Assembly: GCA_004431415.1 (NCBI GenBank)
Contig: QPMI01000696.1
Location: 1 to 62,476 of the forward strand
Length of the DNA stretch: 62,476 nt
Direction: 5' to 3'
From: Cyanophora paradoxa
Lineage: Eukaryota > Glaucocystophyceae > Cyanophorales > Cyanophoraceae
Shown: positions 11,846 to 21,778 of the stretch, in pieces
Layout of the letters: every line of letters starts with the position of its first letter
Position numbering within the stretch: the stretch's first letter is position 1
The notes under the pieces: generated by a model
Seen by the model: the letters and a program-made list of their open reading frames with translations, nothing else
The model's database searches: none
Told to the model about the DNA's origin: nothing
Position numbers and translations under genes: made by a program

Positions 11846-12955
11846 CTCCGCGCACGCAAGGAAATTGTCTTTCATTTACTTCTCCTTGATCAAGCTGCAA
11901 AGAGCGCCAGATAGATCGCGAAGGCCGAGGCCGTTGCGGATGCGCCGGGAGAGATGCGCCCAATGAATATATATGCTAGGCCTATATATATATATAGCTA
12001 GCGTTGGTGGTCTCTCTGGTCCGGCTGCGGGAGAGCGGAGGCTGCGGGAGAGCGGAGTCCGCGGCGGTCAGTGCACGTGCCACGGTGTATGTAGCTGTAC
12101 GCCTTGCAATTAATTTATTAATATTGGGGCGGGAGAAAGAAGCGCTGGGACCGCGAATCTCGATCGATATCGACGCCTAGGCCCAGCTATAGGCCTATAT
12201 ATAAAGCTACCACTAGACCGGGGGGGGCGCATTGCAAGCTGCAAGCATTGAGCTGCATGCGCACAAGCGCCCGCGATTCGAATTCGTCCAGATCTGGATC
12301 CGGAGGCCTAGGCCCTGAGGCCCTGAGGGGCGCCGGCGGCGCGGGATCGGGAGGGGGTATCGGAGGCCGAAGCATGTGCATGCGCAGGGGGCCCGCGGCC
12401 GGGAGATCTATAGCTAGCTATATAGATGCCATATAGCATATGCATCGCGTTCAACGTGCAACCGATCCACCGGACCACCTGCCCGGGGTATATCGAAAGC
12501 AGGCCAAGGGCGCGGGAAGCTTAAGGGGGCACGAGAAATTACGTGTACGTATAAACTTGAAACGCGTACGCCTGCAAACGACGCGGCCCTCGATCTCGGC
12601 GACCCGTCCGAGGCTCCGGATCCGTGCTAGCTCGCCCAAGCTTGAGGCCCCAGCTGCAGGCCGGGCGGCGGGCCCGGCCGGGCCCGCCGGCGCCGGCCCC
12701 CCGGTCGCCGCCGGGGCCGGCCCGGGCGGGGCCCCTGGGCCCTGGGCCGCCGGGGCCGATGAGTCGGCGATGATATCGATCTATATACTGATGTTAACGT
12801 TGGACTCGGACTCTTCATGCTTAAGCTTGCATTATAAATTTTACAACTCTCAGGTCATTATACTAACTATACAAAGCTCAAAGCTCGTAGATTGAAGGCC
12901 CCGTCTTCAAAGTCACGGCCCGGATCAGCTGCAAACCGCAAGCTGGGATCTATAG
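11846..12955. other. Spacer with no recognised gene
   Basis: Contains TATATA/CTAG palindromic stretches near 11965-12000, a GC-rich block of GGCCCGGCC-like words at 12650-12760, and the left edge of the duplicated cassette near 12876. No spliced frame supported. Confidence 0.55.
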
Positions 12956-13500
12956 CTAGCACAGCTGGTGGTGCACGGTCACGCCGTCCGTGCAAGCGTG
13001 CGCGCCGTGCCCGCCCTCCTGCGGCGCCGTTGAGCCGACGGCCGGGGTACGGCATTCCGAGGCGGGGTACGGCGCACCACGGCGGAGTAGTTCTCATCGA
13101 CAAGGCCCATGTCGACGTCGTGGTCGGCATCGGCTGCCAAGGCGTCCGACGGTCAGGTCGGCCGCGGACCGGCGCGGGGCGCCGCGCTCGAGCGCACCAG
13201 CATCGAAGGCGCCGCCCGCGCCGCCGTCGTCGCCTACCGAGTTGACGTCCGCATCGGCCTGCGAGTCGTCAGAGTCGGAGCTGCGGATCCGGAGGCGTGC
13301 AATCGAGTTATGAAGCGCACGAAAGCGGAGTAGGGGGTATAGGACTCGTCCGCCGGCGCCCCATTGGGGTCGTCTTCGGCGACGATCATCTTCTACGGGC
13401 AGGGAAGCGGCGTCAGAAGGCAACAAGGAGGGCTGGAGGGCGGGGTGCGCCGCACCTCCTGGTCCTGATGCTCGTTCTGCTGCGGCTCGTCCTGCTGCGG
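12876..13500. repeat. Segmental duplication, copy 1 (about 620 bp)
   Basis: Nearly identical to 16730-17350, same orientation, offset about 3,850 bp, with only a handful of substitutions. It covers the 3' exons of the two minus-strand genes. Similarity begins at ACAAAGCTCGTAGATTGAAG and is lost in a Gln-rich coding stretch near 13500/17350. Confidence 0.95.
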
Positions 13501-14771
13501 CTCGTTCTGCTGCTGCTGGCCATGGTTGTTCTTGATGAAGCTCAGGCCTGACTTGGCGCGGCTCTTCATAAAGGAGCCTCTTCCTTGCTTGATGGACGTT
13601 AAGGGCAGCTTAAACTTGAATTGCTTCGTGGCGCCTCTCGATATTCCTCTACCCCCGAACTTGTTATTGACTTTCTGCTGAGCGAATGCGCCCCCCTGCG
13701 CCCAAATTCAGTCGGCCGGCGGACAGACCGTAGCGCGCGCGGGCCAACCTTTTCAATCCCGAAGCTGAGTGCCTTCGAGGCTATCCCCTTGAGAGTCCCC
13801 CCGCCTTTCGATCTCTCAAGGCGCGCTTGCAGTTTCTGCTGTAAGGTTTCGCTCCCCTGCGCGCGCAGTCAGTCGGCTGGCAGGCACGGCAAGGCGGGGG
13901 CCGACCCTCTCCACTCCGTAGCTCAATCCTTCCTTCATAGCTTTTTTCCCAGCCTCTTTCGCCATCTGTGCCGTGTTCGCGTTAGTTCCGGCGTTTATAA
14001 TTAAGCGCGCGATATCGATCTGATCACATAATCATGATGCATATGGAATCCGCACCCCGCCTAGCGTCGATGAAGCGGCCCTCTGCGCGAACTGCCCCAC
14101 GGCCGAAGAACCGACTCTTGACGCGAGTTGGCCCAGCGCGGAGGACGCCATCGAGCTCGAGACCGAGCTGGCCTGCGCAGAAAAGACAACAGATCTAGAT
14201 GAGAAGCTTGTAATTAAGACGTTGAGCGGGGCGGAGCGTCAGATACACGCACGGCAGACGACACGGTGCCCGCAACGGAGCCAGCCATCGAGCCGACCTG
14301 GGATCGAAAGATTATATTCAATTGCAATGATTTCTCGATTTCTCGAACGTGGCTCACAGTCGACGCAACGGAGCCAGCGACGGAGCCGACCTGGAATCGA
14401 GGGGTGAGATGCCAGGCGGAACGTGGATGCGCATGCGGTGATCGTAACATGGCGCACAGCGGACGCCGCGGAGCCAGCGGCGGAGGCGACCTGGGATCGA
14501 GGAGTGAGTGTTGCGTTCGGAGGGCTAGGAAAAGCGGGGACAGCACGAACAGTGGACAAAGCTGAGCCCGCGACGCCCGCGACTGTGCTCGCAGCCGACG
14601 TGGCCTGCGAGGGCAAAAGTTGAGCTCGAGGGCCGTCCGACTCCGAGCAAGCACAATGATATCGCGCACCGCCCCGGCGGCGGCAGAGGCGACCTGCGCG
14701 AAAGGATGGATGTCGGTCGGAGATGCACCACGGACGCGCGCGGGCGGACGCACACTGAGGACGGGACCCAT
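12956..14771 (-). CDS. Unrecognised Ala/Ser/Gly-rich micro-exon protein with duplicated C-terminal cassette
   Basis: Reads from ATG 14771 (MGPVLS) through many tiny exons. The N-terminal part is made of 24-54-nt exons coding Ala/Gly/Ser helices (VASAAAGA; VASAAGSAASA; VGSVAGSVAST; VGSMAGSVAGT), followed by ASSVSSSMASSALGQL. Middle exons include a Lys-bearing MAKEAGKKAMKEG and a Gln/Asn-rich QQQQNEPQQDEPQQNEHQD. The C-terminal cassette is acidic: KMIVAEDDPNGAPADESYTP, ADADVNSVGDDGG, ADADHDVDMGLVDENYS, last exon EGGHGAHACTDGVTVHHQLC with TAG at 12956. Frames agree across the introns I followed. The cassette is almost identical in the gene at 16806. No known domain; function unknown. Small Ala/Gly-rich helices could lie in a membrane, but that is inference. 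Confidence 0.6.
14263..14490 (-). repeat. Tandemly duplicated exon-intron unit (three 33-nt micro-exons)
   Basis: Exons at 14263-14295, 14358-14390 and 14458-14490 are each 33 nt and align closely (VGSMAGSVAGT, VGSVAGSVAST, VASAAGSAASA). Each is followed by an intron of about 62-67 nt, giving a 95-100-bp repeating unit. Confidence 0.8.
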
Positions 14772-15334
14772 CGTTGCTCAGCAGAACGCGGCCCAAGAAC
14801 GTTAACAAGTGCACGTATACGTATTCTGGCTGAGCTGCCTAAGCGTCCCGAACATGTGAGCTCGAGCAGCTCTGCAGCTGGCCGGCGCTGTGCGGTGGCA
14901 GCTCTGCCCCTAGCTATAGACCTGCAGCTACGTATACTCTGCAGTAGCTACTGGTACTGCGGTAGTGTGCAAAGCTGCGGCTGCGCCGCGGTGCCACGCG
15001 TACTACGTATACGGTACGGTGCGCGAATTCCGAATACTCAGTACGCAGCTTCGAAGCTTGGGCCGCTGGCTCCGCTGCCCGCCGTATCATACGCCACACG
15101 AGTGAGTCGGAGTGACACGACGTCGACGTCGACCGTCGGAGACGGTCGACGTCGGACCCACACCTACCGTCACTCGGCGTGTAACACTTATATTTACTGC
15201 GCCACAAAAAAACAATTTCTGCGCCGGTTACTAAGTTAGCGCTTTAATTATACTGCGCTACCAAATTATAACTACAGTCTACATGCAGCGCGCGCTGCCA
15301 ATTGCAAATTACCGCGCTAAAATGTTTTAATTTG

Positions 15335-15381
15335 TAACGCAGTAATTGTTTTTTTGGTGAATTACCGGCCACAGCCTCTAG
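15335..15381 (+). repeat. Direct repeat, copy 1 (GGTGAATTACCGGCCACAG core)
   Basis: A stretch ending T(n)GGTGAATTACCGGCCACAG[C/T]CTCTAG recurs at 15531-15576 in the same orientation, about 195 bp away. Both are preceded by a GCAGTAA/T-run. Possibly ends of a small degraded element. Confidence 0.75.
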
Positions 15382-15530
15382 TGTAATTTGGTAGCGCGGT
15401 TTGATGCGCCGGTATATCTCGAGCTCACCCCGGCCGTTGGCGAGTAAATAATTCATTAATATTTTCCACGACGATGGAAGTTAACGTTAACGTTATCATA
15501 TGCATGGAAGGCGGTAATATTAATTTGGCA

Positions 15531-15576
15531 GCGCAGTAAATTTTTTTTTTTGGTGAATTACCGGCCACAGTCTCTA
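15531..15576 (+). repeat. Direct repeat, copy 2
   Basis: Partner of 15335-15381; differs by T-run length and one base in the core. Confidence 0.75.
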
Positions 15577-16729
15577 GACACCAGCACTGCGGGGGCTGCC
15601 CAGGGGGCATAAAGACAAAAAAGCAAAATAACTAAGACAAGAGCACGAAGAAAGATAAGACAAAGAGCCAAAATCGACAATAAAAAAGGAAAGACACAGA
15701 GCTCGAGACAGATCGATAGCGAGAAGAGACGATAAATCGAGCAGATCTAGGGACAGAGGATAACTGACACGAAGAAGAGCCAGAGCTAGAGATACCATCA
15801 ATATCAGAAGGAATTACATCACTAAGAAGCGGGGGACAAAATTGAGAAAGATAAATAACAGGAAGAAGACAAGTAAGAGGAACAACAAGACGACATGGAG
15901 GCGGAGGCGAAGCAGGACGATGCGAAAGGGCAGAGCTACGGCACGAGGTCGAGGAGGACACAGGAGGCGGAGCAGGCGGATCAAGAGCAGGCAAAAGGAC
16001 AGTCAAAGGAATCACTAAAGCCGGCCAGGGTCGAGGCGGGCAATCGAACTGCAAACGACGGCGAACAACAGGTCGAGCACGAGGACTATAGCTAGTATTG
16101 AAACTAACTCTAGCATCAACACTACGATCAGAATCCGAACCAGACCGAACTAAACTAGAAGACGAAGAAGTACGCCGGCGCCGGCGGGATACGATCGCGA
16201 CCAGCGAAGCAGAAGACGCAGTAAATTTTAAGCGCAAATCGGGCCCAAACATTTGGAACGCGCTAATTTAATTCTGACGCCGCGGCGCGGAATTTGCATG
16301 CAAGCTCGCCGTGGCCCGGCCGACGCCTTCTCGGCCCTATAGCTATAGCTACCCCCCCTCCGCCCCCCCCTCCGCCCCGCCAAGGCTATCGAGGGCGGGA
16401 AAGACGTTACAGCTAGGAAGCTTAAGTCTAAATAAAGTCTACGGAGAGCCCCTCCCGCCCCCCCCCCCCCTTCCCCCCTCCCCCCCCTCCCCCCGCCGTC
16501 GCCGTCAGCACCGGGCAGGCTAGCCCCCGCGGGTGCCCCGGTCGGCTGGGTCTCGTTCTTGTACATCTACAAGAAAACTTTTAAATTGGCTGTCTGACGC
16601 TATGGTTCAAGGAAAACGAAAAAAGGTCCTTAAGCTTGAAGTCTAAACATGTACAGAGAAGGTCTTTCGAAGAATGATGAAGGTCAATCTGAATAAAGAA
16701 GTCCCATATGCATCTACGTATACGTATAC

Positions 16730-17350
16730 AAAGCTCGTAGATTGAAGGCCCCGTCCTCAAAGTCACGGCCCGGATCAGCTGCAAACCGCAAGCTGGGATC
16801 TATAGCTAGCACAGCTGGTGGTGCGCGGTCACGCCGTCCGTGCAAGCGTGCGCGCCGTGCCCGCCCTCCTGCGGCGCCGTTGAGCCGACGGCCGGGGTAC
16901 GGCATTCCGAGGCGGGGTACGGCGCACCACGGCGGAGTAGTTCTCATCGACAAGGCCCATGTCGACGTCGTGGTCGGCATCGGCTGCCAGGGCGTCCGAC
17001 GGTCAGGTCGGCCGCGGACCGGCGCGGGGCGCCGCGCTCGAGCGCACCAGCATCGAAGGCGCCGCCCGCGCCGCCGTCGTCGCCTACCGAGTTGACGTCC
17101 GCATCTGCCTGCGAGTCGTCAGAGTCGGAGCTGCGGATCCGGAGGCGTGCAATCGAGTTATGAAGCGCACGAAAGCGGAGTAGGGGGTATAGGACTCGTC
17201 CGCCGGCGCCCCATTGGGGTCGTCTTCGGCGACGATCATCTTCTACGGGCAGGGAAGCGGCGTCAGAAGGCAACAAGGAGGGCTGGAGGGCGGGGCGCGC
17301 CGCACCTCCTCGTCCTGATGCTCGTTCTGCTGCGGCTCGTCTTGCTGCGG
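16730..17350. repeat. Segmental duplication, copy 2 (about 620 bp)
   Basis: Partner of 12876-13500. Contains the acidic C-terminal exons of the 16806-18193 gene. Confidence 0.95.
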
Positions 17351-18193
17351 CTGGCCATCCACTGGCGTCTGCTTCTGGGTTTGCTGGTCGAGGACTCGGA
17401 ATTTGAAGGCCTGCCTCGTCACGGCTTTCCTCGGTCCTGGACCCCCCTTCGCAGTCTTCGGAGGTACCGTCCCTTTCGAACTCATGAAGCGGTTCAGGCC
17501 CGACGGGACTTTATTTGGTCCGGCTGCAGCCGCGCCCCCCTGCGCCCAAAGTCAGTCGGCTGGCAGGCACCGCAAGGCGCGGGCTCACCTTGGCCGCTAT
17601 CTGGGCCAGAGCGGAATTCGAAGGGCCAGCTAATTTTGGCGCAGGCTGGTCCGGGGCGGGAGCCTGTCCTTCCTTCAAGCCTGCTAATTTTCCCAAGGCC
17701 GGATTGACCTTGCCAGCGAGGCTGCTGCCCTGCACCGAAACGATGAATGAGACTGAGAGCGGAGCTGACAATAGCATGCACGCATGCGCACGATCGTTCT
17801 ACTCCCTCCCCCTCCTCCTTTACTACTTCCTACTTTCTGTGCGATGAATTGCGCCTGGGAGAACAGGTCGTTGAACTCGAGAGGGAAGTGATTCCGGGCG
17901 GAACATAGCGTGCACGCACAGTAGACAACGCGGTAGACACGCCAGTCGAGACTAGAGTGGATGTCGAGATTCCGCCCACAGCCCCCGCGACCGCGCTCCC
18001 GGCCGCGCTGGCCTGCGCAGGCGGGAATCAGCTGCAGGGTCCCGGGGCCGTTCCGGGTGGAGGCAAGAGCTGCAGCTGAGCTCACCGCTGCTCCGGCCAT
18101 CGCAAAACCTGCCCCGACCGCTCCCGCGGCCGCCGACGCGGCGGAGGAGGCAGCAGAGGCAGCGACGGCCGCGATGGCTAGAATGGGACCCAT
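16806..18193 (-). CDS. Unrecognised Ala-rich protein sharing the C-terminal cassette of 12956-14771
   Basis: ATG 18193 opens MGPILAIAAVAASAASSAAS, a hydrophobic Ala/Gly stretch of about 36 residues that could span a membrane. Next exons read ASAAGSAVAGAVGG..., AQFIAQKVGSSKGGGGG, then SSLAGKVNPALGKLAGLKEG and APAPDQPAPKLAGPSNSALA, then a Lys/Arg-rich exon (SSKGTVPPKTAKGGPGPRKA) ending in a Gln-rich QPQQDEPQQNEHQDE. The remaining exons are the duplicated acidic cassette, closing VTAHHQLC with TAG at 16806. The 5' half is unrelated in detail to 12956-14771 although of similar composition, so the two genes look like a constant 3' cassette behind different 5' modules. Function unknown. Confidence 0.6.
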
Positions 18194-19874
18194 GGCTTAA
18201 GGATTCAAAGCTGCTGTCGCGATGTCCGACGCGGCGGCGGGCCGGCGGGCTCAGCGGCTTCGTGCAAGAAAGCGCCTAGAGCTGAACGCTAACGAGCTGA
18301 ACGTAGAGCTGAACGTGCAAGAGGCGGGGGCCGCGGGCGGATCGGGGGCGCCCTAGGCCTGGTTTGCCGACTTCTAGCTGAAGGCTGCGGCTTGGCGGCG
18401 AGGACGTGGCTGATGAGTCTTAGGCTCTTAGCTATAGATCTAGAGCTGCGCATGCGGCGGCGAGGCCCCTGCTGCCCCTCACGGGTGCGGGCGGACGTCG
18501 ACCAGGGAATCCGGGATATCGATCGGCGGGTCTGGCGGCCGGGCCCGGGGGCGACAGCGCCGGCAGGTGGTCGATGCCACTGACTCGATGGTCGTACTAC
18601 GGTACGGCGTACGCGCGTACCGTAGTACGGAACGGTACGGTACCGGTAACCGCGGCCGGTATCATGATCATCGGGTATTACTAAGTTACTACTAGGCTAT
18701 ATATATATATATATGATTAGTGGGTGGCACTGGGTGCATCATGGCCAGTGATGGCATCATGATAATGATAAAAATGATAATGATGTGATATCACATTTTG
18801 ATATCATGATACGGGACCCCCCCTCTATCACGCTCATCATAATGGTGACATCACGACCCCTCAACTCGCGTCTTTCGCCTTTCCAAGTGCTCTGTACAGT
18901 GCTATATCACACATAAACAGCTTCTGGTGATGTTAAGAATGTTATTAGAGGCTCTGGAGAGCCTCTGGCCGCCTCGGCAGTACTATGCATGTACCCCCAG
19001 GTCGTCACCCTGGGTGGATTTCTCATGATCTCTTGTCATTCGGACCCCCAGATGCTTTAACCCAGCATTGGTATGCTTAAGAACACGATTCTGCTCCAAA
19101 ACAGCAGGTTCTACAGCGCAGAAAGGGCACTGAGGTGTCTGATGACGCGTCCGTACCCCCTTCCCTGTGATATCAAAATGATCATCATGATGGTGATAAT
19201 GATGTGATAATGATGACGATTTTGGGGGACCTATCATGATGACATCACTGATCATGGCATCGCAATGATGGCATGCCATGATGGCATGATATCGATGATG
19301 CGCACCCCGGCGGCACCCGGCCCTGATACTACCCGCCGGTACCCGGTAGTCTCGATGAAGGCCCCGGGCCCTTCATGACTGAAGTTCCGAGTCAAGTTCC
19401 GACTCGGCGAAATTAACCGAAATTAAGATACGTAAAAAAAAGCTTGATCAAAACGCGTACGCGTACCGTAGTACTAGTACGCGCGTTGATGCGTATACGT
19501 AATTAATATTTATTTTTCAAGTCAATCGCTTATAATTAAAGCTTTGACCAGCTAGCCGCTGAGTCGGCGCTGAGTCGCTGACTCATGATCAGTGAGCTCA
19601 TGCAAGCTGGCCCAGTGGTTAACTGATGATGATGGCTGGCATATGCATTGGCTGGTTAACTGAGCTCGGCGATTGATGCCAGTGCCACCGTGGCCAGTTG
19701 GTGATGCCACGGCCCAAGGCCCACGGTCCACGGAACCCGGGTCCGTGGCACTCCGTGCCAGTGCACGGATGCCCATGCCATGAATCCCATGCCATGATGA
19801 TGGCCATTGCTTAATTAATATTAGGCAGCTTAGTGCTGGCGCCGGGCCCGCGGCGGGCACTGCAGGCGCTACTA
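18194..19874. other. Spacer with no recognised gene
   Basis: Contains GAGCTGAACG tandem words near 18280-18320, a GTACCGTAGTACGG palindromic stretch near 18595-18650, and TGATATCA/ATGATGATG-rich blocks at 18720-18810 and 19180-19280. These flank a normal-complexity island (about 18860-19170). The island's minus strand has an open frame with a CPFC motif that I cannot assign. No tRNA or rRNA seen. Confidence 0.5.
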
Positions 19875-20089
19875 CTGTAGGACGGCTTAAATTGCCGTGG
19901 TGAAAAATTGCCGAATTCGCCCAAACCGGAATTGCCGTGGTGATAAATTGCCGAATCCAGACATTCGCTCTATGGGGGCCTCGGAAACTCTCTAAACCCC
20001 ACAACATTGCCGTCCCTTAAAATTGCCGAATTCGGCCTCTCGGCAATATACGGCAAAATAAAACGACGGCTAAAAAAGCCGTCCTACAG
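19875..20089 (+). mobile_element. MITE-like element, copy 1, TA-flanked
   Basis: 215 bp bounded by inverted termini CTGTAGGACGGCTTA / GCCGTCCTACAG with TA on each side, as for Tc1/mariner-type insertion. Internal repeats of AATTGCCGTGGTGA and TTGCCGAATTCGG. No coding capacity. Confidence 0.85.
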
Positions 20090-20139
20090 TATACTAGTCA
20101 GTGTAGTAGTCACTGAGTATACTACTAACTTAGTAAGTA

Positions 20140-20366
20140 CTGTAGGACGGCTTTTTTAGCCGTCGTTTTATTTTGCCGTAAATTGCCGAGAGGCCGAATT
20201 CGGCAATTTTAAGGGACGGCAATGTTGCTGGGGGGGTAGGGCTAACCGGCCGCTTTTGTATGGCGCCATAGAGTGAATGTCTGGATTCGGCAATTTATCA
20301 CCACGGCAATTCCGGTTTGGGCGAATTCGGCAATTTTTCACCACGGCAATTTAAGCCGTCCTACAG
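20140..20366 (-). mobile_element. MITE-like element, copy 2, opposite orientation
   Basis: 227 bp, same family as 19875-20089 but inverted, 50 bp away, with the same TA-flanked ends. It differs by an extra block near 20225-20270. The pair can form a stem of about 200 bp. Confidence 0.85.
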
Positions 20367-21163
20367 TAGTGTAGTACTATGGTAGTCCTCGGCGACTCCT
20401 CGCTGACTCCTCTCGGTGACCCGGGTCACGGGCCGGGTGACGCCTGGCAGGGCCTAAAAACTTGAACTTCGGAAACAAATTTAAAACTTGAACTTCGGAA
20501 AGCTATAGCTAGCCGCTGAGCGTCACGGCCGCGGCGTGCAGCCGCGGCCGCTCGAGCTCCGACCGCGAGGCTCGCCTGCAGCAGCAGTGCAGCTACTGTA
20601 CTAGCCTAGTAGCGGCTACCGGCCCACGGGCCAGTGCCGGCCCTGCCGGGCGGTGCGCGAGGCACCGCGACCGCGGCGCCTACGTACGCGTATACAAGAC
20701 TCGTGCAGGCTGGTGCAGCCCCGCGACTTGCGGTCCGACCCGGCCAGTGCGGCCACCTGCGGCCGGCCCGCCGCTGCCAGGCTGGTACGCGCGCGCGCAG
20801 AGTCGCCGCAGAGTACTAGTCAGTGCAGAGTCACTGCAGACTCGCAAGTCGGTGGCACGATCATCGGATTGTCCAGCCTGGAAAGCCTGCGCATGCAGCT
20901 CAGCAGCGACTGTCATCCACTGAGTCCATGTCATCGGATCGCATACGTATCTCGTAATCAGCGACTCATACTGTAGCCTAGTATCAGTCTGCATGCAGCC
21001 TGGCGGGGCCGGGAGGCCTTGGCCGCTGGCGGCGAGCCGGCGCCCGATCGAGAGGTTCGACCGTACGCGTATACATGCGCGCGGGCGTTCACGAACTTTT
21101 CTCCAGGCGCTAACGAGCGGCAAACGCGCGCGCAGGTCAGCGTCCATCGAGTTTCCAGAGTAC
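20367..21163. other. Spacer with no recognised gene
   Basis: Contains an AACTTGAACTTCGGAAA direct repeat near 20460-20500 and GC-rich palindromic words. The promoter of the monooxygenase gene presumably lies here, but no clear element is visible. Confidence 0.5.
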
Positions 21164-21747
21164 ATGTACACGAACGGCAGGAAGCAGTGTCCAGTGAGAT
21201 GTGTCCGGGCAGCCGTAGTCGCGGCCACCACGGTCCTCTTGCTCGCCGTCGCCGCCGCAATCGTGTTCGCATTCGGCGTCGGCGGCAGTTCGGGGGTGCC
21301 GGGGCTCCGCCAGTCGCGACCGCCGCAGGCAAGCCGGGCCGCCCCTGGCTCTGATATGGATCCCGAGCTCGTCAACCGAGCCACGGCCGCCGCCGTTGCT
21401 AACGGCGGCATCTCCGTCAGCCTGCTGCTCCCTGCCGGAGACCTGATGGTCTCGATTCGAGCCAACATATCCATGCCGCCCAGCAGCGAACCGTCCGCGT
21501 CCAAATATTTCTGCCGGGCTTACCGTCTGGCGGGCACGCACCTCACCAGCCTCTACCACGCCACAAGACTCCACGGTCGGGTCCTGTCGCGCCACCTCCA
21601 CCACGTGCGATATTGATATTAATGAATATTATATGCAGCGCCTCCGCGACTCACGCGAACGACACTGACGGCCGCCGGTTCCTGCAGATGCTTGTGTTCG
21701 GTTGCCTTGCACCGATCGAGCAGTGGCGCTACGAGCGGTATTAGTGC

Positions 21748-21778
<31 letters not shown>

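Larger units (their letters stand above)
14772..16805. other. Spacer with direct and inverted repeats and a purine-rich block
   Basis: No supportable gene. A 14-nt inverted pair reads GCGCTACCAAATTA (about 15255) and TAATTTGGTAGCGC (about 15384). From 15603 to 16250 the plus strand is very purine-rich (the complement is a Ser/Pro-rich open frame I do not trust). C-rich stretches lie at 16345-16380 and 16455-16495. The duplicated cassette begins near 16730. Confidence 0.5.

Noticed and set aside
10073-11963. Very long open frames on both strands (up to 739 aa)
   Set aside because: They arise because the 33-bp repeat keeps every frame open; only the [11 protein letters not shown] frame connects to upstream and downstream exons by splicing.
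15632-16252. 206-aa Ser/Pro-rich minus-strand frame
   Set aside because: The plus strand here is a purine-rich low-complexity block; no domain, no splice signals, no relative among neighbours.
18983-19279. 98-aa minus-strand frame with CPFC
   Set aside because: Short, flanked by ATGATG low-complexity sequence, only one Cys pair; not enough for a gene call.
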